NCBI RefSeq assembly: GCF_001936625.1
Contig: NZ_MSDU01000016.1
Span: 1-50,495 of the forward strand
Reading direction: 5' to 3'
DNA: 50,495 bases
DNA from: Domibacillus antri
GTDB lineage: Bacteria; Bacillota; Bacilli; Bacillales; Domibacillaceae
Both the position numbers and the translations under genes were made by a program. A model generated the notes under the pieces. It was not told the origin of the DNA and searched no databases. It saw only the letters and a program-made list of their open reading frames with translations. Of the stretch, positions 24,114 to 35,449 are shown in pieces; position 1 is the first letter of the stretch; the number at the start of each line of letters is the position of its first letter.

Positions 24114-24830
24114 GTGAAGGTGACACTTTTTATTACGTGTATTGTCGATATGTTTCAGGCCGATGTGGGCAAAGCCACAGTGGAAGTGCTGGAGCGCCTC
24201 GGCTGTGAGATTGAATTTCCGATGGGACAGGTGTGCTGCGGCCAGCCGGCCTATAACTCAGGCTACGTGGAAGAATCAAAAGATGCGATGAAAAAAATGA
24301 TTGCGACGTTTGAACATGCGGAAGTGGTGGTAACGCCGTCGGGTTCATGCGCGACAATGTTTAAAGAATACCAGCATATTTTTCATGATGATCCTGTTTG
24401 GCGTCCACGGGCGGAAAAGCTCGCGTCGAAAACGTATGAACTGACAGAATTTATCGTCGATGTTTTGAAAGTGGAAGATGTAGGAGCCAAATTGAACGGT
24501 GTAGCGACGTATCACCCGTCCTGCCACATGACGCGCCTTCTCGGCGTAAAGGACGCGCCAATGACGCTGCTCAAAAATGTCAAAGGGCTCAAATTTGAAC
24601 CGCTTCCCAACGCGCATAACTGCTGCGGGTTCGGCGGCACATTCTCGGTGAAAATGGGCAATATTTCCAAGCAGATGGTGGATGAAAAAGTAGACTCGGC
24701 GGAAATGAGCGGCGCCGACTTTTTAATTGGTGCTGATGGCGGCTGTTTAATGAATATCGGCGGCCGAATCGAGCGAAGAGGAAAACCGATCCGCGTCCTG
24801 CACATTGCGGAAGTATTAAACAGCCGGTGA
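24114..24830 (+). CDS. lutA: Lactate utilisation protein LutA (cysteine-rich CCG domain)
   Basis: A 238-residue subunit of the LutABC iron-sulfur lactate oxidase complex that converts L-lactate to pyruvate. It has two CCG (DUF3400-type) cysteine-rich domains: [15 protein letters not shown] and [13 protein letters not shown]. The GTG at 24114 has GGGGTG upstream and gives the normal length; the in-frame ATG at 24087 lies inside the LutR operator and is unlikely. It is the first gene of the operon, followed by lutB after 13 bp. Confidence 0.92.
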   Translation: MKVTLFITCIVDMFQADVGKATVEVLERLGCEIEFPMGQVCCGQPAYNSGYVEESKDAMKKMIATFEHAEVVVTPSGSCATMFKEYQHIFHDDPVWRPRAEKLASKTYELTEFIVDVLKVEDVGAKLNGVATYHPSCHMTRLLGVKDAPMTLLKNVKGLKFEPLPNAHNCCGFGGTFSVKMGNISKQMVDEKVDSAEMSGADFLIGADGGCLMNIGGRIERRGKPIRVLHIAEVLNSR

Positions 24831-24843
24831 GGGGGAAAACAAC

Positions 24844-26274
24844 ATGGCAATGAAAATCGGTGAAGGCAAATTTAAAGATAACGTAAACGAAAACATGCAG
24901 GATACATTCATGCGCGGTGCAGTGGCGGGTGCGCAGGAACGTCTTCGCACGCGCCGTCTCGATGCGGCAGAAGAGCTTGGCAACTGGGAAGAGTGGCGGT
25001 CGCATGGGGAAGAAATTCGCAAGCATGTGCTTGATAACCTCGATTACTACTTGCATGAATTGACAGAAAATGTGCAAAAACGCGGGGGACACGTATTTTT
25101 TGCTGAAACAGCAGAGGATGCAAATGCATACGTCCGTGAAGTTGTTAATTCCAAGAATGGGAAAAAAATTGTTAAGGCAAAGTCGATGGTGACAGAAGAG
25201 ATCGGCTTAAATCAAATTTTAGAAGAAGAAGGATGCGAAGTGATCGAGACGGATCTCGGCGAATACATATTACAGCTTGATGAACATGATCCGCCGTCTC
25301 ATATTGTTACACCGGCACTTCACAAAAATAAAGAACAGATCCGTGATGTATTTGCGAAGAAATTAGATTATAAATTAACATCGAAACCGGAAGAGCTGGC
25401 GCTTCATGCCCGGGAAAAACTGCGTCAGGAATTTTTAACGGCGGACATCGGCATTACCGGCTGCAATTTTGCGGTCGCGGAATCCGGTTCGATCAGCCTC
25501 GTAACGAATGAAGGCAATGCGCGTCTCGTATCAGCTTTGCCGAAAACGCAAATTACGGTGATGGGCATGGAACGGATTGTGCCGACATTTGAAGAACTTG
25601 ACGTTTTGGTCAGCCTGCTGACGCGCAGTGCGGTCGGACAAAAATTAACAAGTTACATCACGGCACTGTCCGGACCCCGTCAGGAAGGGGATGCCGATGG
25701 ACCGGAAGAATTCCACCTGGTCATTGTGGATAACGGCCGCTCGAAGATTTTAGGAACGGAATTCCAATCCGTTTTACAGTGCATTCGCTGTGCGGCCTGC
25801 ATTAATGTGTGCCCTGTTTACCGCCATATCGGCGGACACTCATACAATTCCATTTATCCTGGCCCGATTGGCGCTGTCCTCACACCGCTTCTCGGCGGAT
25901 ACGATGATTTTAAAGATTTACCTTATGCATCAACATTGTGCGCAGCGTGTACCGATGCATGTCCGGTGAAAATTCCGCTGCATGAGCTTTTGCATAAACA
26001 TCGGCAGGTGATTGTGGAAAAAGAAGGACGGGCGCCAATATCAGAAAAGCTGGCGATGAAGGCGTTCGGACTCGGAGCGGCATCAAACCCGATTTATGGA
26101 GCCGGCTCAAAAATGGCCTCCGCCATGATGAAGCCGTTTACGAAAAATGACCGGATTTCAAACGGACCAGGTCCTTTGAAAGCATGGACGGAAATTCGTG
26201 AATTTCCGGCACCGAATAAAGAACGGTTCCGTGACTGGTTTAAAGACCATGAAAAAGGAGGAAGCGGCCAATGA
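24844..26274 (+). CDS. lutB: Lactate utilisation iron-sulfur protein LutB
   Basis: A 476-residue protein with an N-terminal LUD domain ([17 protein letters not shown]) and a ferredoxin-like region with two 4Fe-4S motifs, [15 protein letters not shown] and [13 protein letters not shown]. It passes electrons from lactate oxidation. The start ATG follows GAGGGGGAAAAC. The end overlaps lutC by four bases (ATGA), indicating coupled translation. The length matches the Bacillus homologue. Confidence 0.93.
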   Translation: MAMKIGEGKFKDNVNENMQDTFMRGAVAGAQERLRTRRLDAAEELGNWEEWRSHGEEIRKHVLDNLDYYLHELTENVQKRGGHVFFAETAEDANAYVREVVNSKNGKKIVKAKSMVTEEIGLNQILEEEGCEVIETDLGEYILQLDEHDPPSHIVTPALHKNKEQIRDVFAKKLDYKLTSKPEELALHAREKLRQEFLTADIGITGCNFAVAESGSISLVTNEGNARLVSALPKTQITVMGMERIVPTFEELDVLVSLLTRSAVGQKLTSYITALSGPRQEGDADGPEEFHLVIVDNGRSKILGTEFQSVLQCIRCAACINVCPVYRHIGGHSYNSIYPGPIGAVLTPLLGGYDDFKDLPYASTLCAACTDACPVKIPLHELLHKHRQVIVEKEGRAPISEKLAMKAFGLGAASNPIYGAGSKMASAMMKPFTKNDRISNGPGPLKAWTEIREFPAPNKERFRDWFKDHEKGGSGQ

Positions 26275-26981
26275 TCCATCATCGTGATTCCTTTTTAACT
26301 AACGTGGCCGCACAGCTCGGCCGCAGCCGGAATACGTCTGTAAAACCAGAGCGCAACTGGAAATTCCGACCGCAGGACAAAACATTGAGCGGCAAAACAC
26401 CGGATGAACTTATGACCGTTTTGCGCGATCAATGCCGGCTTATTCATACGGAATTAATTGAAACGACCAGTGATAAGCTCGAAACGGTGCTGGAATCAAC
26501 CGTGAATTTGTACGGAGGCGGACCGATTTCATTATGGCGTGATCCCCGCTTTGACGAATTCGGCCTTGGAGAACTCATTCGTGAAACGTGGCCGGCCCGC
26601 AGTGTCGAAGTGAACGAATGGGACTCATTCCGCGGGAAAGCCAACATTGCAGAAGCGGAACGGGCGAACATTGGCATCACATTCAGCGATATGACGCTTG
26701 CTGAATCAGGTACGGTTGTCTTGTTTTCAAGTTCTGACAAAGGACGATCCGTCAGCCTGCTTCCGCACAAATACATTGCGATTATCCCAAAAAGTACGAT
26801 TGTCCCGCGCATGACGCAGGCCGCGCAGGAGATTTCGCGCCGTGTACAGTCGGGAGAAACGATTCCGTCCTGCATCAATTTTATCACCGGCCCAAGCAAC
26901 TCGGCCGATATTGAAATGAACCTCGTTGTCGGGGTGCACGGTCCTGTGAAAGCGGCTTATATAGTAGTAGAAGACCGATAA
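26271..26981 (+). CDS. lutC: Lactate utilisation protein LutC
   Basis: A 236-residue LUD-domain protein with [20 protein letters not shown] and the terminal [24 protein letters not shown], which are hallmarks of LutC/YkgG. It is the third subunit of the LutABC complex. AGGAGG upstream and the ATGA overlap with lutB fix the start. A strong bidirectional terminator follows. Confidence 0.92.
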   Translation: MIHHRDSFLTNVAAQLGRSRNTSVKPERNWKFRPQDKTLSGKTPDELMTVLRDQCRLIHTELIETTSDKLETVLESTVNLYGGGPISLWRDPRFDEFGLGELIRETWPARSVEVNEWDSFRGKANIAEAERANIGITFSDMTLAESGTVVLFSSSDKGRSVSLLPHKYIAIIPKSTIVPRMTQAAQEISRRVQSGETIPSCINFITGPSNSADIEMNLVVGVHGPVKAAYIVVEDR

Positions 26982-27009
26982 GCTTTTCAGAATTTAATAA
27001 ACGAAAAGA

Positions 27010-27055
27010 GGCTGCTCTGTAAGTGATGATTGATCACCTTACAGAGCAGCCTTCA
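27010..27055. terminator. Strong bidirectional terminator lutC/cls
   Basis: GGCTGCTCTGTAAG (27010-27023) pairs perfectly with CTTACAGAGCAGCC (27038-27051), 14 bp, between convergent genes. Confidence 0.85.
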
Positions 27056-28579
27056 TAAAATAGGCGACAGCAGCCGGGCGAGTGATTCGCCGATTCGTGT
27101 CGGGAAACTTCTATGTTCATACCGTTCGCGGCTGATTGGAACAGATACCGAGAAATCATTTAAAAAATCTACCTCGACTTTTTCGACGGCAGGTGTCCGG
27201 TTGTAGATGAATGTCATGAGTTCATGATTGAGCCGGAAGCTGCGGACGTCAAAGTTGGCTGTGCCGACAATCGCGTGCTGCCCGTCAATCAGCAGTACTT
27301 TTGAATGAATGAAGGAATCATCACGGTACGCGAACACTTTCACACCAGCGCTCAACAGATCATGAAAATAAGAATTCGTTCCGTAAAAGGAAATCGTGCG
27401 GTCCCCTTTACCCGGCACGATCACGCGCACATCTTTTCCGCTTCGGGCCGCAACGCGCACAGCAGCCAGCGCCTCATCATCCGGTACAAAGTAAGGGGAT
27501 GCAATCCAAATCGATTTTTCCGCGGTCTGGATCATTTCCATCATCGCATCGCGCACATCGCGTTCTTCATTATACGGGCCGCCATACACGGTCTGAACCA
27601 TCTCGTCTGCTTCGTGCGGTTCAGATGGAAAATAAGCGGAAAATCGAAATGCTTCTTTTAATTCATCCAGTAGGGACGTTTTAGCATGTGTCGCATGAAT
27701 CCAATCGGTTATAAAGGACTCCTGCAGCTGGCGGACAGCCGGCCCCTCCATTCGTAAGTGCGTGTCACGCCACACTTCAAACTGTTCCGTATTACTCCGG
27801 TATTCTTCACCGACATTGAGCCCGCCGGTAAAGCCGGTATGTCCGTCCACAACGACGATTTTCCGATGATTGCGTAAATTCGCTGTGCGCGTAAACCATG
27901 GGGATACAATCGGATCAAACGCATACGCTTCACCGCCGGCTTCTTTCAAAGGGCTTAAAAATGCTTCCGATAATCCGGATGAACCAAGCCCGTCATACAA
28001 AAATCGGACGTGAACATTTGCTTCTGCCCGCTCGACGAGAGCATCACGTATTTCGGTTGAAATGTCATCTTCCCGGAAAATATAAAATTGAATGTGAATG
28101 TGATGTTCCGCATGGCGGATGGCATCGAGAATGGCAGGGAACGTTTCTTCTCCGTTTGTTAATATATCAACTTTATTGCCGGCCAGCGCTTCAAAGCCCG
28201 TCATGTTTTGGATCTTTTTCGCTTGAGGCAAAACATCGGAAACATCCCATTTCTCCCCTTGATGGCGCATGGTGGTGATAAATCTTGTCGTTTCCGCAAT
28301 GACATGCTTCGGCAGCATCCGGTTGCGCGGATCGCGTCCGAATACGGAATAAACAATGGCTCCCGCCAGCGGAAAGACGAGGACGATCGCAATCCATGCC
28401 ACTTTTGAATTCGTGCCCCGCGAATCGAATAAAAGTAAATTAAACACGACGAAAATGGAAACGATTCCAGCGAGATACGTAAACGCGACCGACAATTCAT
28501 TTGAAAAATAGCGTATTCCAAAATAAATAAGCGCTACAACACTAATTAAAACAATAAGCTGTACGGCTTTTTCTCTCAT
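27053..28579 (-). CDS. cls: Cardiolipin synthase
   Basis: A 508-residue membrane-bound phospholipase D-superfamily enzyme that joins two phosphatidylglycerols to make cardiolipin. Two N-terminal membrane helices (about residues 7-25 and 30-55) are followed by a short third, then two HKD motifs: NHRKIVVVDGHTGFTGG (first) and IHSKVLLIDGQHAIVGTAN (second). The C-terminus ends ARLLSPIL, typical of ClsA-type proteins. The ATG at 28579 follows GAGAGGGGGT. It is divergent from fadN. Confidence 0.93.
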   Translation of the reverse strand: MREKAVQLIVLISVVALIYFGIRYFSNELSVAFTYLAGIVSIFVVFNLLLFDSRGTNSKVAWIAIVLVFPLAGAIVYSVFGRDPRNRMLPKHVIAETTRFITTMRHQGEKWDVSDVLPQAKKIQNMTGFEALAGNKVDILTNGEETFPAILDAIRHAEHHIHIQFYIFREDDISTEIRDALVERAEANVHVRFLYDGLGSSGLSEAFLSPLKEAGGEAYAFDPIVSPWFTRTANLRNHRKIVVVDGHTGFTGGLNVGEEYRSNTEQFEVWRDTHLRMEGPAVRQLQESFITDWIHATHAKTSLLDELKEAFRFSAYFPSEPHEADEMVQTVYGGPYNEERDVRDAMMEMIQTAEKSIWIASPYFVPDDEALAAVRVAARSGKDVRVIVPGKGDRTISFYGTNSYFHDLLSAGVKVFAYRDDSFIHSKVLLIDGQHAIVGTANFDVRSFRLNHELMTFIYNRTPAVEKVEVDFLNDFSVSVPISRERYEHRSFPTRIGESLARLLSPIL

Positions 28580-28636
28580 GGCAAATACCCCCTCTCAACT
28601 ATAATTCAGTTTACCCGTTTTTTCCGAAAGTGACAG

Positions 28637-28665
28637 TTGAAATTTAAAAAAGAGTGCTGTATAGT
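28637..28665 (+). promoter_or_regulatory. Promoter of the fadNAE operon
   Basis: TTGAAA (28637-28642), a 17-base spacer and TATAGT (28660-28665). Transcription should start near 28672, just before the FadR box. Confidence 0.7.
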
Positions 28666-28679
28666 AAAAATAGAATAAA

Positions 28680-28697
28680 TGAATGAGCATTCATTCA
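28680..28697. promoter_or_regulatory. FadR operator before fadN
   Basis: TGAATGA-GCAT-TCATTCA is a perfect 7-4-7 dyad matching the Bacillus FadR consensus. Bound FadR is released by long-chain acyl-CoA, so fatty acids induce the operon. It lies downstream of the predicted start site, reaching the ribosome site. Confidence 0.85.
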
Positions 28698-28712
28698 AAG
28701 GGGGATATGAAC

Positions 28713-31034
28713 GTGGTTCAGCACATTCGAAAAGCAGCGGTTATCGGTTCCGGTGTTATGGGTTCCGGCATTGCAGCGCACCTTGCGAACATAGGCATTC
28801 CATCTATTTTACTTGATATCGTCCCGGAACATGCGCAAAATCGAAATGAACTTTCTGAAAGCGCTCTTCAAAAACTATTTAAACAAAAACCTGCTCCGCT
28901 TTCGTCCCCAAAAAACGCCGCGTTGATCGCAGCTGGCAATCTGGAAGATGACTTGGACAAATTGGCGGAAGCCGACTGGATTATTGAAGTTGTTGTGGAG
29001 CGTCTTGATGTAAAGAAAGCTGTATTTGAAAAAGTAGATCAGCATCGGAAGAAGGGGAGCATCGTTTCCTCCAACACATCCGGTATTTCCGTTGAAGCCA
29101 TGAAGGAAGGCCGGAGTGAAGATTTTAAGAAGCATTTTCTAGGCACGCATTTTTTTAACCCGCCGCGCTATTTGAAATTGCTTGAGATCATTCCGACGTC
29201 TGAAACAGCTTCGGAAGTGTTAGAGTATATGAAAATGTTTGGGGAAGACGTGCTCGGCAAAGGGGTCGTATTAGCGAAAGACACGCCGAATTTTATCGCA
29301 AACCGGATTGGCACATACGGCTTGCTGAAAACCATGCATGTCATGACCGAGATGAACTTATCACCGGGTGAGGTCGATTCAATGACAGGACCGCTGATCG
29401 GCCGGCCGAAAAGCGCTACGTTCAGAACGCTCGATGTCGTCGGGCTTGATACGTTCATACACGTCGCTAAAAATGTTTATGATCAAGTGGATGGTGAGGA
29501 AAAAGCCGTATTTGATATACCTGATGTGCTGTTGAACATGCGTGACAAAGGCTGGATCGGTGCAAAAGCGGGGCAGGGCTTCTTTAAAAAGGATGGGAAG
29601 ACGATTCTTGAATTAGACCCAAATTCAATGGAATATATTGAACGGAAGAAAATGAAAGCGGCTTCAATCGAAATGGCCAAACAGCAAAAAGGGGCAGCGA
29701 AATGGAAGACACTCGCCTATGCGAATGATCAGGCGGGGCAGTTTATCTGGAAGATGCTCGCCCCCACGCTTCTTTATTCAGCGGAATTAACCGGTGAAAT
29801 TGCCGATGATATCGTGTCGATTGACCGGGCGATGAAATGGGGATTTGGCTGGAACGAAGGCCCATTTGAAATATGGGATAAAATCGGTGTCGCTGATTCA
29901 ATCAAAAAGATGGAATTGGAAGGCCGCAGCGTACCGGACTGGGTGAAAGAAATGGACGGCTCATTTTATAAAGACGGTCATTATTACGATCCGTTAACTC
30001 AATCGTACAAACCGATTGAAAAAAATGCGAAAGTCATCGATTTGAAACAGCTGAAAGAAGACGGGAAAATCATAAAACAAAACAGCGGAGCGAATTTGAT
30101 TGATCTGGGCGACGGTGTGGCACTGCTTGAATTTACTTCCCCGAACAATGCAATCGGCATGGATATTGTGCAAATGATCAACACAGCGGTCGATGAAGTC
30201 GAGAAAAATTATAAAGGGCTGGTCATCGGAAATCAGGGGAAAAACTTCTGTGTTGGCGCGAATCTTGCGATGATTTTAATGGCTGCCCAGGATGATGGCA
30301 TATGGGAAATCGACATGGTCGTTAAAGGGTTCCAGCAGGCGATGATGAAAATCAAATACAGTGCAAAACCGGTTGTCGCGGCCCCGTTTGCGATGACACT
30401 CGGAGGTGGAACAGAAGTGTGTTTACCAGCTGCCCATATTCAGGCATCCATGGAATCGTATATGGGCCTTGTGGAAGTCGGAGTTGGACTCATTCCAGGC
30501 GGCGGGGGCAATAAAGAGCTTTATATCCGCCACCTTGAGCAGCTGCCGGCAGGTGTTACGGTTGATTTACAGGCAGTTGCCAATAAAGTATTTGAAACGA
30601 TTGCGATGGCTAAAGTGTCCACCTCCGCAGCGGAAGCACGCGATCATAACTTTTTATATAAAGCGGACGGCATCAGCGTGAATCAGGATCACCTGCTGCA
30701 TGACGCGAAACAGGCCGTCCTTCATTTACACGAGAATGGATACACAGCACCTATTCGCAAAAAAGTGCCGGTCACGGGTGAAACAGGTTATGCCACCTTA
30801 TTGCTCGGGGCCCAGTCGATGCACGCGTCCGGTTTCATTTCCGACTATGACTTAACGATTGCGAAAAAACTGGCATGGGTGATTGCAGGCGGGAATGTAC
30901 CATTCGGAACGGAAGTTGATGAACAATATTTGCTGGATCTGGAGCGGGAAGCATTTTTACAGCTCGTAGCACAGCCGAACACACAGCAGCGCATGCAGCA
31001 TATGCTCGTTAAAGGGAAACCACTTCGTAATTAA
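28713..31034 (+). CDS. fadN: 3-hydroxyacyl-CoA dehydrogenase/enoyl-CoA hydratase FadN
   Basis: A 773-residue beta-oxidation enzyme. The NAD-binding Rossmann motif is [18 protein letters not shown], followed by the 3HCDH domain ([15 protein letters not shown], then [12 protein letters not shown]), a second 3HCDH-like part around residues 300-400, and a C-terminal enoyl-CoA hydratase/isomerase-like domain ([27 protein letters not shown]). GTG 28713 is chosen because AAAGGGGG is then 8 bases away and the N-terminus starts just before HIRKAAV; ATG 28707 is also possible. It is the first gene of fadN-fadA-fadE. Confidence 0.92.
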   Translation: MVQHIRKAAVIGSGVMGSGIAAHLANIGIPSILLDIVPEHAQNRNELSESALQKLFKQKPAPLSSPKNAALIAAGNLEDDLDKLAEADWIIEVVVERLDVKKAVFEKVDQHRKKGSIVSSNTSGISVEAMKEGRSEDFKKHFLGTHFFNPPRYLKLLEIIPTSETASEVLEYMKMFGEDVLGKGVVLAKDTPNFIANRIGTYGLLKTMHVMTEMNLSPGEVDSMTGPLIGRPKSATFRTLDVVGLDTFIHVAKNVYDQVDGEEKAVFDIPDVLLNMRDKGWIGAKAGQGFFKKDGKTILELDPNSMEYIERKKMKAASIEMAKQQKGAAKWKTLAYANDQAGQFIWKMLAPTLLYSAELTGEIADDIVSIDRAMKWGFGWNEGPFEIWDKIGVADSIKKMELEGRSVPDWVKEMDGSFYKDGHYYDPLTQSYKPIEKNAKVIDLKQLKEDGKIIKQNSGANLIDLGDGVALLEFTSPNNAIGMDIVQMINTAVDEVEKNYKGLVIGNQGKNFCVGANLAMILMAAQDDGIWEIDMVVKGFQQAMMKIKYSAKPVVAAPFAMTLGGGTEVCLPAAHIQASMESYMGLVEVGVGLIPGGGGNKELYIRHLEQLPAGVTVDLQAVANKVFETIAMAKVSTSAAEARDHNFLYKADGISVNQDHLLHDAKQAVLHLHENGYTAPIRKKVPVTGETGYATLLLGAQSMHASGFISDYDLTIAKKLAWVIAGGNVPFGTEVDEQYLLDLEREAFLQLVAQPNTQQRMQHMLVKGKPLRN

Positions 31035-31047
31035 AGGGGAGATAGAA

Positions 31048-32226
31048 ATGAAGGAAGCGGTCATTGTCGCCGGTGCGCGTACACCGGTCGGCCGGGCAAA
31101 AAAAGGGACATTGCGGAATACGCGGCCGGATGATCTCGGGGCCATTGTTGTAAAAGAAACGCTGAAAAGAGCCGGCAGCTACGATGGCAATATAGACGAT
31201 CTCATTATTGGGTGTGCGATGCCAGAAGCGGAGCAAGGATTGAATATGGCGCGGAATATCGGCGCCCTCGCTGGACTTTCGCATGACGTACCGGCTATTA
31301 CGATTAACCGGTATTGTTCTTCTGGCTTGCAGTCCATCGCCTATGCAGCAGAAAAAATCATGATCGGACACGCGGACACGATTATCGCAGGGGGAGCGGA
31401 ATCGATGAGCCATGTCCCGATGATGGGTCATGTCGCAAGGCCGAATGTGCGGATAGCGGAAGAGATGCCGGGGTATTACATGTCGATGGGGCATACAGCA
31501 GAGGAAGTGGCAAAGAAGTACGGGATTTCACGCGAGGACCAGGATGCGTTTGCGGTCCGCAGTCATGAAAGGGCCGCCCGTGCCATTGCGGAAGGGAAAT
31601 TTGCCGATGAAATTGTGCCGGTCGAAGTGACGTTCAGAGATGTTGGTGCTGATCATAAATTAACAGAGGATCATGTTGTTTTTTCACAAGATGAAGGGGT
31701 GCGGCATGGTACATCGATGGAAGGCTTGGCAAAATTGCGTCCGGCATTTTCAGTTACAGGCACCGTAACGGCCGGCAATGCTTCACAAACGTCTGACGGC
31801 GCAGCGGTGGTGATGGTGATGGAACGGGAAAAAGCGGAGTCACTCGGGCTCACCCCGATTGCGAAGTTCCGCTCGTTTGCGGTTGGGGGCGTGCCGCCGG
31901 AAATTATGGGTGTCGGGCCGGTTGTCGCGGTGCCAAAAGCATTGAAGCTCGCCGGACTGGAATTATCGGATATTGATTTGTTTGAACTGAATGAAGCGTT
32001 CGCATCCCAGTCGATTCAGGTCATTCGGGAGCTCGGGCTGAATGAAGACATTGTCAATGTAAACGGAGGGGCGATTGCACTTGGCCATCCACTTGGCTGT
32101 TCCGGGGCAAAGCTGACTTTGTCATTATTGCATGAATTGAAGCGCCGCAAGCAGCAGTTCGGCATCGTCACGATGTGCATCGGCGGCGGCATGGGGGCCG
32201 CCGGCGTCTTTGAAATGATGGAATAA
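31048..32226 (+). CDS. fadA: Acetyl-CoA acyltransferase (thiolase) FadA
   Basis: A 392-residue type II thiolase that releases acetyl-CoA in the last step of beta-oxidation. The acylated cysteine lies in [11 protein letters not shown] (about residue 91), the active-site histidine in [15 protein letters not shown], and the second catalytic cysteine in [15 protein letters not shown]. The start ATG follows AAAGGGGAGATAG. It sits 13 bp after fadN and ends 15 bp before fadE. Confidence 0.94.
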   Translation: MKEAVIVAGARTPVGRAKKGTLRNTRPDDLGAIVVKETLKRAGSYDGNIDDLIIGCAMPEAEQGLNMARNIGALAGLSHDVPAITINRYCSSGLQSIAYAAEKIMIGHADTIIAGGAESMSHVPMMGHVARPNVRIAEEMPGYYMSMGHTAEEVAKKYGISREDQDAFAVRSHERAARAIAEGKFADEIVPVEVTFRDVGADHKLTEDHVVFSQDEGVRHGTSMEGLAKLRPAFSVTGTVTAGNASQTSDGAAVVMVMEREKAESLGLTPIAKFRSFAVGGVPPEIMGVGPVVAVPKALKLAGLELSDIDLFELNEAFASQSIQVIRELGLNEDIVNVNGGAIALGHPLGCSGAKLTLSLLHELKRRKQQFGIVTMCIGGGMGAAGVFEMME

Positions 32227-32241
32227 AAGGGGGAAATGATC

Positions 32242-34008
32242 ATGGCAGCAAAAGGCGGTTCGTTTTTAATAGAAGAAGCGGCATTCAACTCCATTTTCAC
32301 ACCGGAAGATTTTTCAGATGAACAGAAAATGATTGCAAAAACGACGGAAGAATATGTCATGGGCAGCGTCATGCCGGCATTACCATATTTAGAAAAGCAT
32401 GAATTTGACCGTTCGGTGAAATTATTGCAGGAAGCGGGTGAGCTTGGACTGCTGGCAGCGGATGTACCCGAAGAATATGGCGGACTGAATCTCGATAAAA
32501 TCAGTTCTGCGCTGATTGCCGAAAAAATGGCGGCCGCGGGCGGGTTTTCCATTTCGCACGGTGCGCACGTCGGGATCGGATCTTTGCCGATTGTGTTATT
32601 TGGAAATGAAGAACAAAAGCAAAAATATTTGCCGGATCTGGCTTCAGGCACACGTTTTGCGGCATATGCACTGACGGAACCCGGCTCGGGATCAGATGCA
32701 TTGGGCGCGAAAACGACAGCCCAATTGAATGAAGCAGGGACACATTACGTGTTGAACGGGGAAAAACAGTGGATCACGAACTCGGCCTTTGCCGATGTGT
32801 TCATTGTGTACGCGAAAATTGATGGAGAACAATTTTCAGCGTTTATTGTAGAGAAAGAGTATCCGGGTGTATCCACCGGAGCGGAAGAAGAAAAAATGGG
32901 AATCAAAAGTTCATCAACGCGGACATTGATTTTATCGGACGCGCAAGTGCCGGTCGAAAATTTGCTTGGGGAAGCGGGACGCGGGCATGTGATTGCGTTT
33001 AATATTTTAAACATCGGACGTTACAAACTAGGCGTCGGTACGGTCGGAAGTGCGAAGCGGGCTCTTGATATTTCACTGAAATACGCCAATGAGCGCCAGC
33101 AGTTCAAAACGCCGATTGCCAACTTTAATTTAATTAAAGAAAAGTTTGGGACGATGGCATCGAAAATATATGCGGCAGAAAGTGCGATTTACCGGACGGT
33201 CGGCTATTTTGAAGAGCGGATGAGTGCGCTGTCTGAAGAAGAACAAAAAGATGGCAAGTCGATTGCGGCATCCGTTGCCGAATATGCCATTGAGTGTTCA
33301 CTCGGCAAATTTTTCGGGTCAGAAGTACTTGATTATGTTGTCGATGAAGGTGTACAGATCCACGGCGGTTACGGGTTTATGGAAGAGTATGAAATTGCGA
33401 GAATGTACCGCGATTCCCGCATTAACCGCATTTTCGAAGGCACGAATGAAATTAACCGGCTGCTTGTACCGGGCACATTTGTGAAAAAAGCGTTCAAAGG
33501 CGAACTGCCGCTGTTTGAAAAAGCACAGGCGCTGCAGGGGGAAATCATGATGCTCATGCCGGAAGAGCCGGGGGAAGCTGTACTTGCGCAAGAAAAAATG
33601 CTCGTGAAAAATGCGAAGAAAATCGCGCTTTTAGCAGCTGGTCTTGCCGTTCAAAAATACGGAAAAGCGCTTGAAGCGGAGCAGGAAGTGTTGGCCAATA
33701 TCGCGGATTTGGCGAATTTAGTCTACGCAATGGAATCAGCGGTATTACGCACTGAAAAAGCAATTGAAGAGTCCGGAGAAGAAAAAAGCAAACAGAAACT
33801 TTTGTACACACAAATTTTCTGCCAGGAAGCCTTTAATGACATTGAAGCACATGCAAAAGAAACGCTCGTGGCAATTGAATCCGGTGACAGCCTACGCATG
33901 ATGATGTCTGTATTGCGTAAACTCGGCCGCCACACCCCGGTCAATGTTATCGCGAAAAAGCGTGAAGCAGCAGACAGACTGAACAATACGTTGAAATACG
34001 TCGTTTAA
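32242..34008 (+). CDS. fadE: Acyl-CoA dehydrogenase FadE
   Basis: A 588-residue flavin-dependent acyl-CoA dehydrogenase, longer than the classical 380-residue enzymes because of a C-terminal extension, as in B. subtilis FadE. Motifs are YALTEPGSGSDALG, GEKQWITNSAFADVF, the catalytic region QIHGGYGFMEEYEIARMYRDSRINRIFEGTNEINR, and a helical tail of about 170 residues. ATG 32242 lies 8 bases after AAAGGGGG; ATG 32236 is too near. It catalyses the first oxidation of fatty acyl-CoA. A terminator follows. Confidence 0.93.
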   Translation: MAAKGGSFLIEEAAFNSIFTPEDFSDEQKMIAKTTEEYVMGSVMPALPYLEKHEFDRSVKLLQEAGELGLLAADVPEEYGGLNLDKISSALIAEKMAAAGGFSISHGAHVGIGSLPIVLFGNEEQKQKYLPDLASGTRFAAYALTEPGSGSDALGAKTTAQLNEAGTHYVLNGEKQWITNSAFADVFIVYAKIDGEQFSAFIVEKEYPGVSTGAEEEKMGIKSSSTRTLILSDAQVPVENLLGEAGRGHVIAFNILNIGRYKLGVGTVGSAKRALDISLKYANERQQFKTPIANFNLIKEKFGTMASKIYAAESAIYRTVGYFEERMSALSEEEQKDGKSIAASVAEYAIECSLGKFFGSEVLDYVVDEGVQIHGGYGFMEEYEIARMYRDSRINRIFEGTNEINRLLVPGTFVKKAFKGELPLFEKAQALQGEIMMLMPEEPGEAVLAQEKMLVKNAKKIALLAAGLAVQKYGKALEAEQEVLANIADLANLVYAMESAVLRTEKAIEESGEEKSKQKLLYTQIFCQEAFNDIEAHAKETLVAIESGDSLRMMMSVLRKLGRHTPVNVIAKKREAADRLNNTLKYVV

Positions 34009-34016
34009 TAAACGAG

Positions 34017-34045
34017 AGCCCCTTTTGACAAAAAGGGGGCTTTTT
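34017..34045 (+). terminator. Terminator of fadNAE
   Basis: AGCCCCTTTT-GACA-AAAAGGGGGCT with TTTTT, 8 bases after fadE. Confidence 0.88.
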
Positions 34046-34193
34046 AGCGTGAGCAAAAGGAGATAAACGTGAATAAATCCAGATGAACTAGGGCATTTAT
34101 AATTATTCACAACCAAATTTGAATCCGGACGCTCAATTGGAAGAAGGATTTATATAAAACGTGTCGAAAATCATCCGTTGAGGTGATTTAATT

Positions 34194-34544
34194 ATGAAGT
34201 TTTATTGGTATCCAAAATGCGGGACGTGCCGCAATGCAAAAAAATGGCTGGATGAACACAATGTATCATACGAAGCGGTTCATATTGTGGAAACGCCGCC
34301 GTCCAAAGCGGAATTGAAAAAAGCCTATGAAAAAAGCGGACTGCCGTTAAAGAAGTTTTTTAACACGAGCGGGCAAAAATACCGGGAGCTCGGATTAAAG
34401 GATAAAGTCGCATCCGCTTCAGATGATGAGCTGCTTGACATACTGGCATCGGACGGCATGTTAATAAAGCGGCCGCTCGCGATCAGCAACGAAATCGTGA
34501 CAGTTGGCTTCAAAGAAGAAGAATATGCACAAAAATGGCATTGA
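34194..34544 (+). CDS. yusI: ArsC/Spx-family protein YusI
   Basis: A 116-residue thioredoxin-fold protein of the arsenate reductase/Spx family. The N-terminal CGTC (KCGTCRNAKKWLDEH) gives a CxxC pair, and IKRPLAISNEIVTVGFKEEEYAQKW is the typical family end. It is a probable oxidoreductase of unknown substrate; it lacks the features that would make it Spx itself. GAGGTGATTT upstream supports the ATG. It occupies the same place between fadE and gcvH as in B. subtilis. Confidence 0.88.
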   Translation: MKFYWYPKCGTCRNAKKWLDEHNVSYEAVHIVETPPSKAELKKAYEKSGLPLKKFFNTSGQKYRELGLKDKVASASDDELLDILASDGMLIKRPLAISNEIVTVGFKEEEYAQKWH

Positions 34545-34615
34545 TCTTCTTGCTTTCTGTATGAATAATCAGTAAAGTGTAAAGTGTAATTATTCTAATC
34601 TGGAGGGACAAACAA

Positions 34616-34999
34616 ATGAATTTGCCTAAAGAGCTGCGTTATTCTGAAGAACATGAATGGGTAAAACAAGAAGACGGGAAAGTGCGCATCGGAATCACGG
34701 ATTTCGCCCAATCTGAACTTGGCGATATCGTATTCGTTGAGCTTCCGTCTGTCGGTGATGACGTAACAGCTGACGAACCATTCGGCAGCGTTGAATCCGT
34801 TAAAACGGTTTCTGAATTGTATGCACCGATCAGCGGGAAGGTTGTTGAAGTGAACGAAGAGCTGGATGACAGCCCGGAATTTGTCAACGAATCTCCTTAT
34901 GAAAAAGCATGGATGATTGTTGTTGAGCCGTCTGATGCGTCTCAAATTGACGATCTCATGACTGCTGAGCAATATGAAGAAATGACAAAAGAAGATTAA
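34616..34999 (+). CDS. gcvH: Glycine cleavage system H protein
   Basis: A 127-residue lipoyl carrier protein. K63 in [18 protein letters not shown] is the lipoylation site, and the fold continues through [12 protein letters not shown] protein shuttles the aminomethyl group among the glycine cleavage enzymes and, in Bacillus, also takes part in lipoate assembly. GGAGGGAC precedes the ATG. The other gcv genes are not nearby, as in B. subtilis. Confidence 0.95.
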   Translation: MNLPKELRYSEEHEWVKQEDGKVRIGITDFAQSELGDIVFVELPSVGDDVTADEPFGSVESVKTVSELYAPISGKVVEVNEELDDSPEFVNESPYEKAWMIVVEPSDASQIDDLMTAEQYEEMTKED

Positions 35000-35004
35000 T
35001 TCAA

Positions 35005-35032
35005 GGGCCGGTTTTTTGCCGGTCTTTTTATT
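35005..35032 (+). terminator. Terminator after gcvH
   Basis: GGCCGG / CCGGTC stem with a short T-rich loop and a following TTTTTATTTT. Confidence 0.7.
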
Positions 35033-35092
35033 TTGCATTTTCCATGAAAACAGGTGACAATAGAGATAACAACATGCAGCGGGGGGATGGTG

Positions 35093-35449
35093 ATGTTGGT
35101 GGAAAAAACAATTATCGTGGAAGGATCGTCTGATCGGAAACGGGTGGCTGAAATTGTGAAGGAGCCAGTGGACATCATTTGCACGAACGGAACGATTGGT
35201 GTGTCGCGTCTCGATGAGCTTGTAGATGAGTTATTCGGACGGGACGTTTACATCTTAGTTGACGCGGATGCATCAGGCGAAAAATTGCGCCGTCAGTTTA
35301 AACGGGAGCTTCCTGAAGCGCGGCATCTTTATATTGACCGCCGCTACAAAGAAGTCGCGGCTGCACCGCATTATTATCTCGCTTCTGTTTTAATGAGCGC
35401 GGATATCGACGTGCATGGAGAATTTTTGCAGAAAGAAGGTTCACAATAG
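35093..35449 (+). CDS. yusF: Toprim-domain protein YusF
   Basis: A 118-residue single Toprim domain protein. It has the acidic glutamate in TIIVEGSSDRKRV and the DxD in YILVDADASGEKLRRQF, which would bind metal as in primases and OLD-type nucleases. ATG 35093 is favoured (GGGGGG at 35081-35086); ATG 35087 is too near. The cellular role is not known. It is followed directly by yusE, whose start overlaps its stop. Confidence 0.87.
   Translation: MLVEKTIIVEGSSDRKRVAEIVKEPVDIICTNGTIGVSRLDELVDELFGRDVYILVDADASGEKLRRQFKRELPEARHLYIDRRYKEVAAAPHYYLASVLMSADIDVHGEFLQKEGSQ

Noticed and set aside
34083-34157. Small gene between fadE and yusI
   Set aside because: ATG-AAC-TAG followed by an open frame (YNYSQPNLNPDAQLEEGFI) looks protein-like, but it has a stop at codon 3 and no ribosome site at normal distance; at most a remnant.
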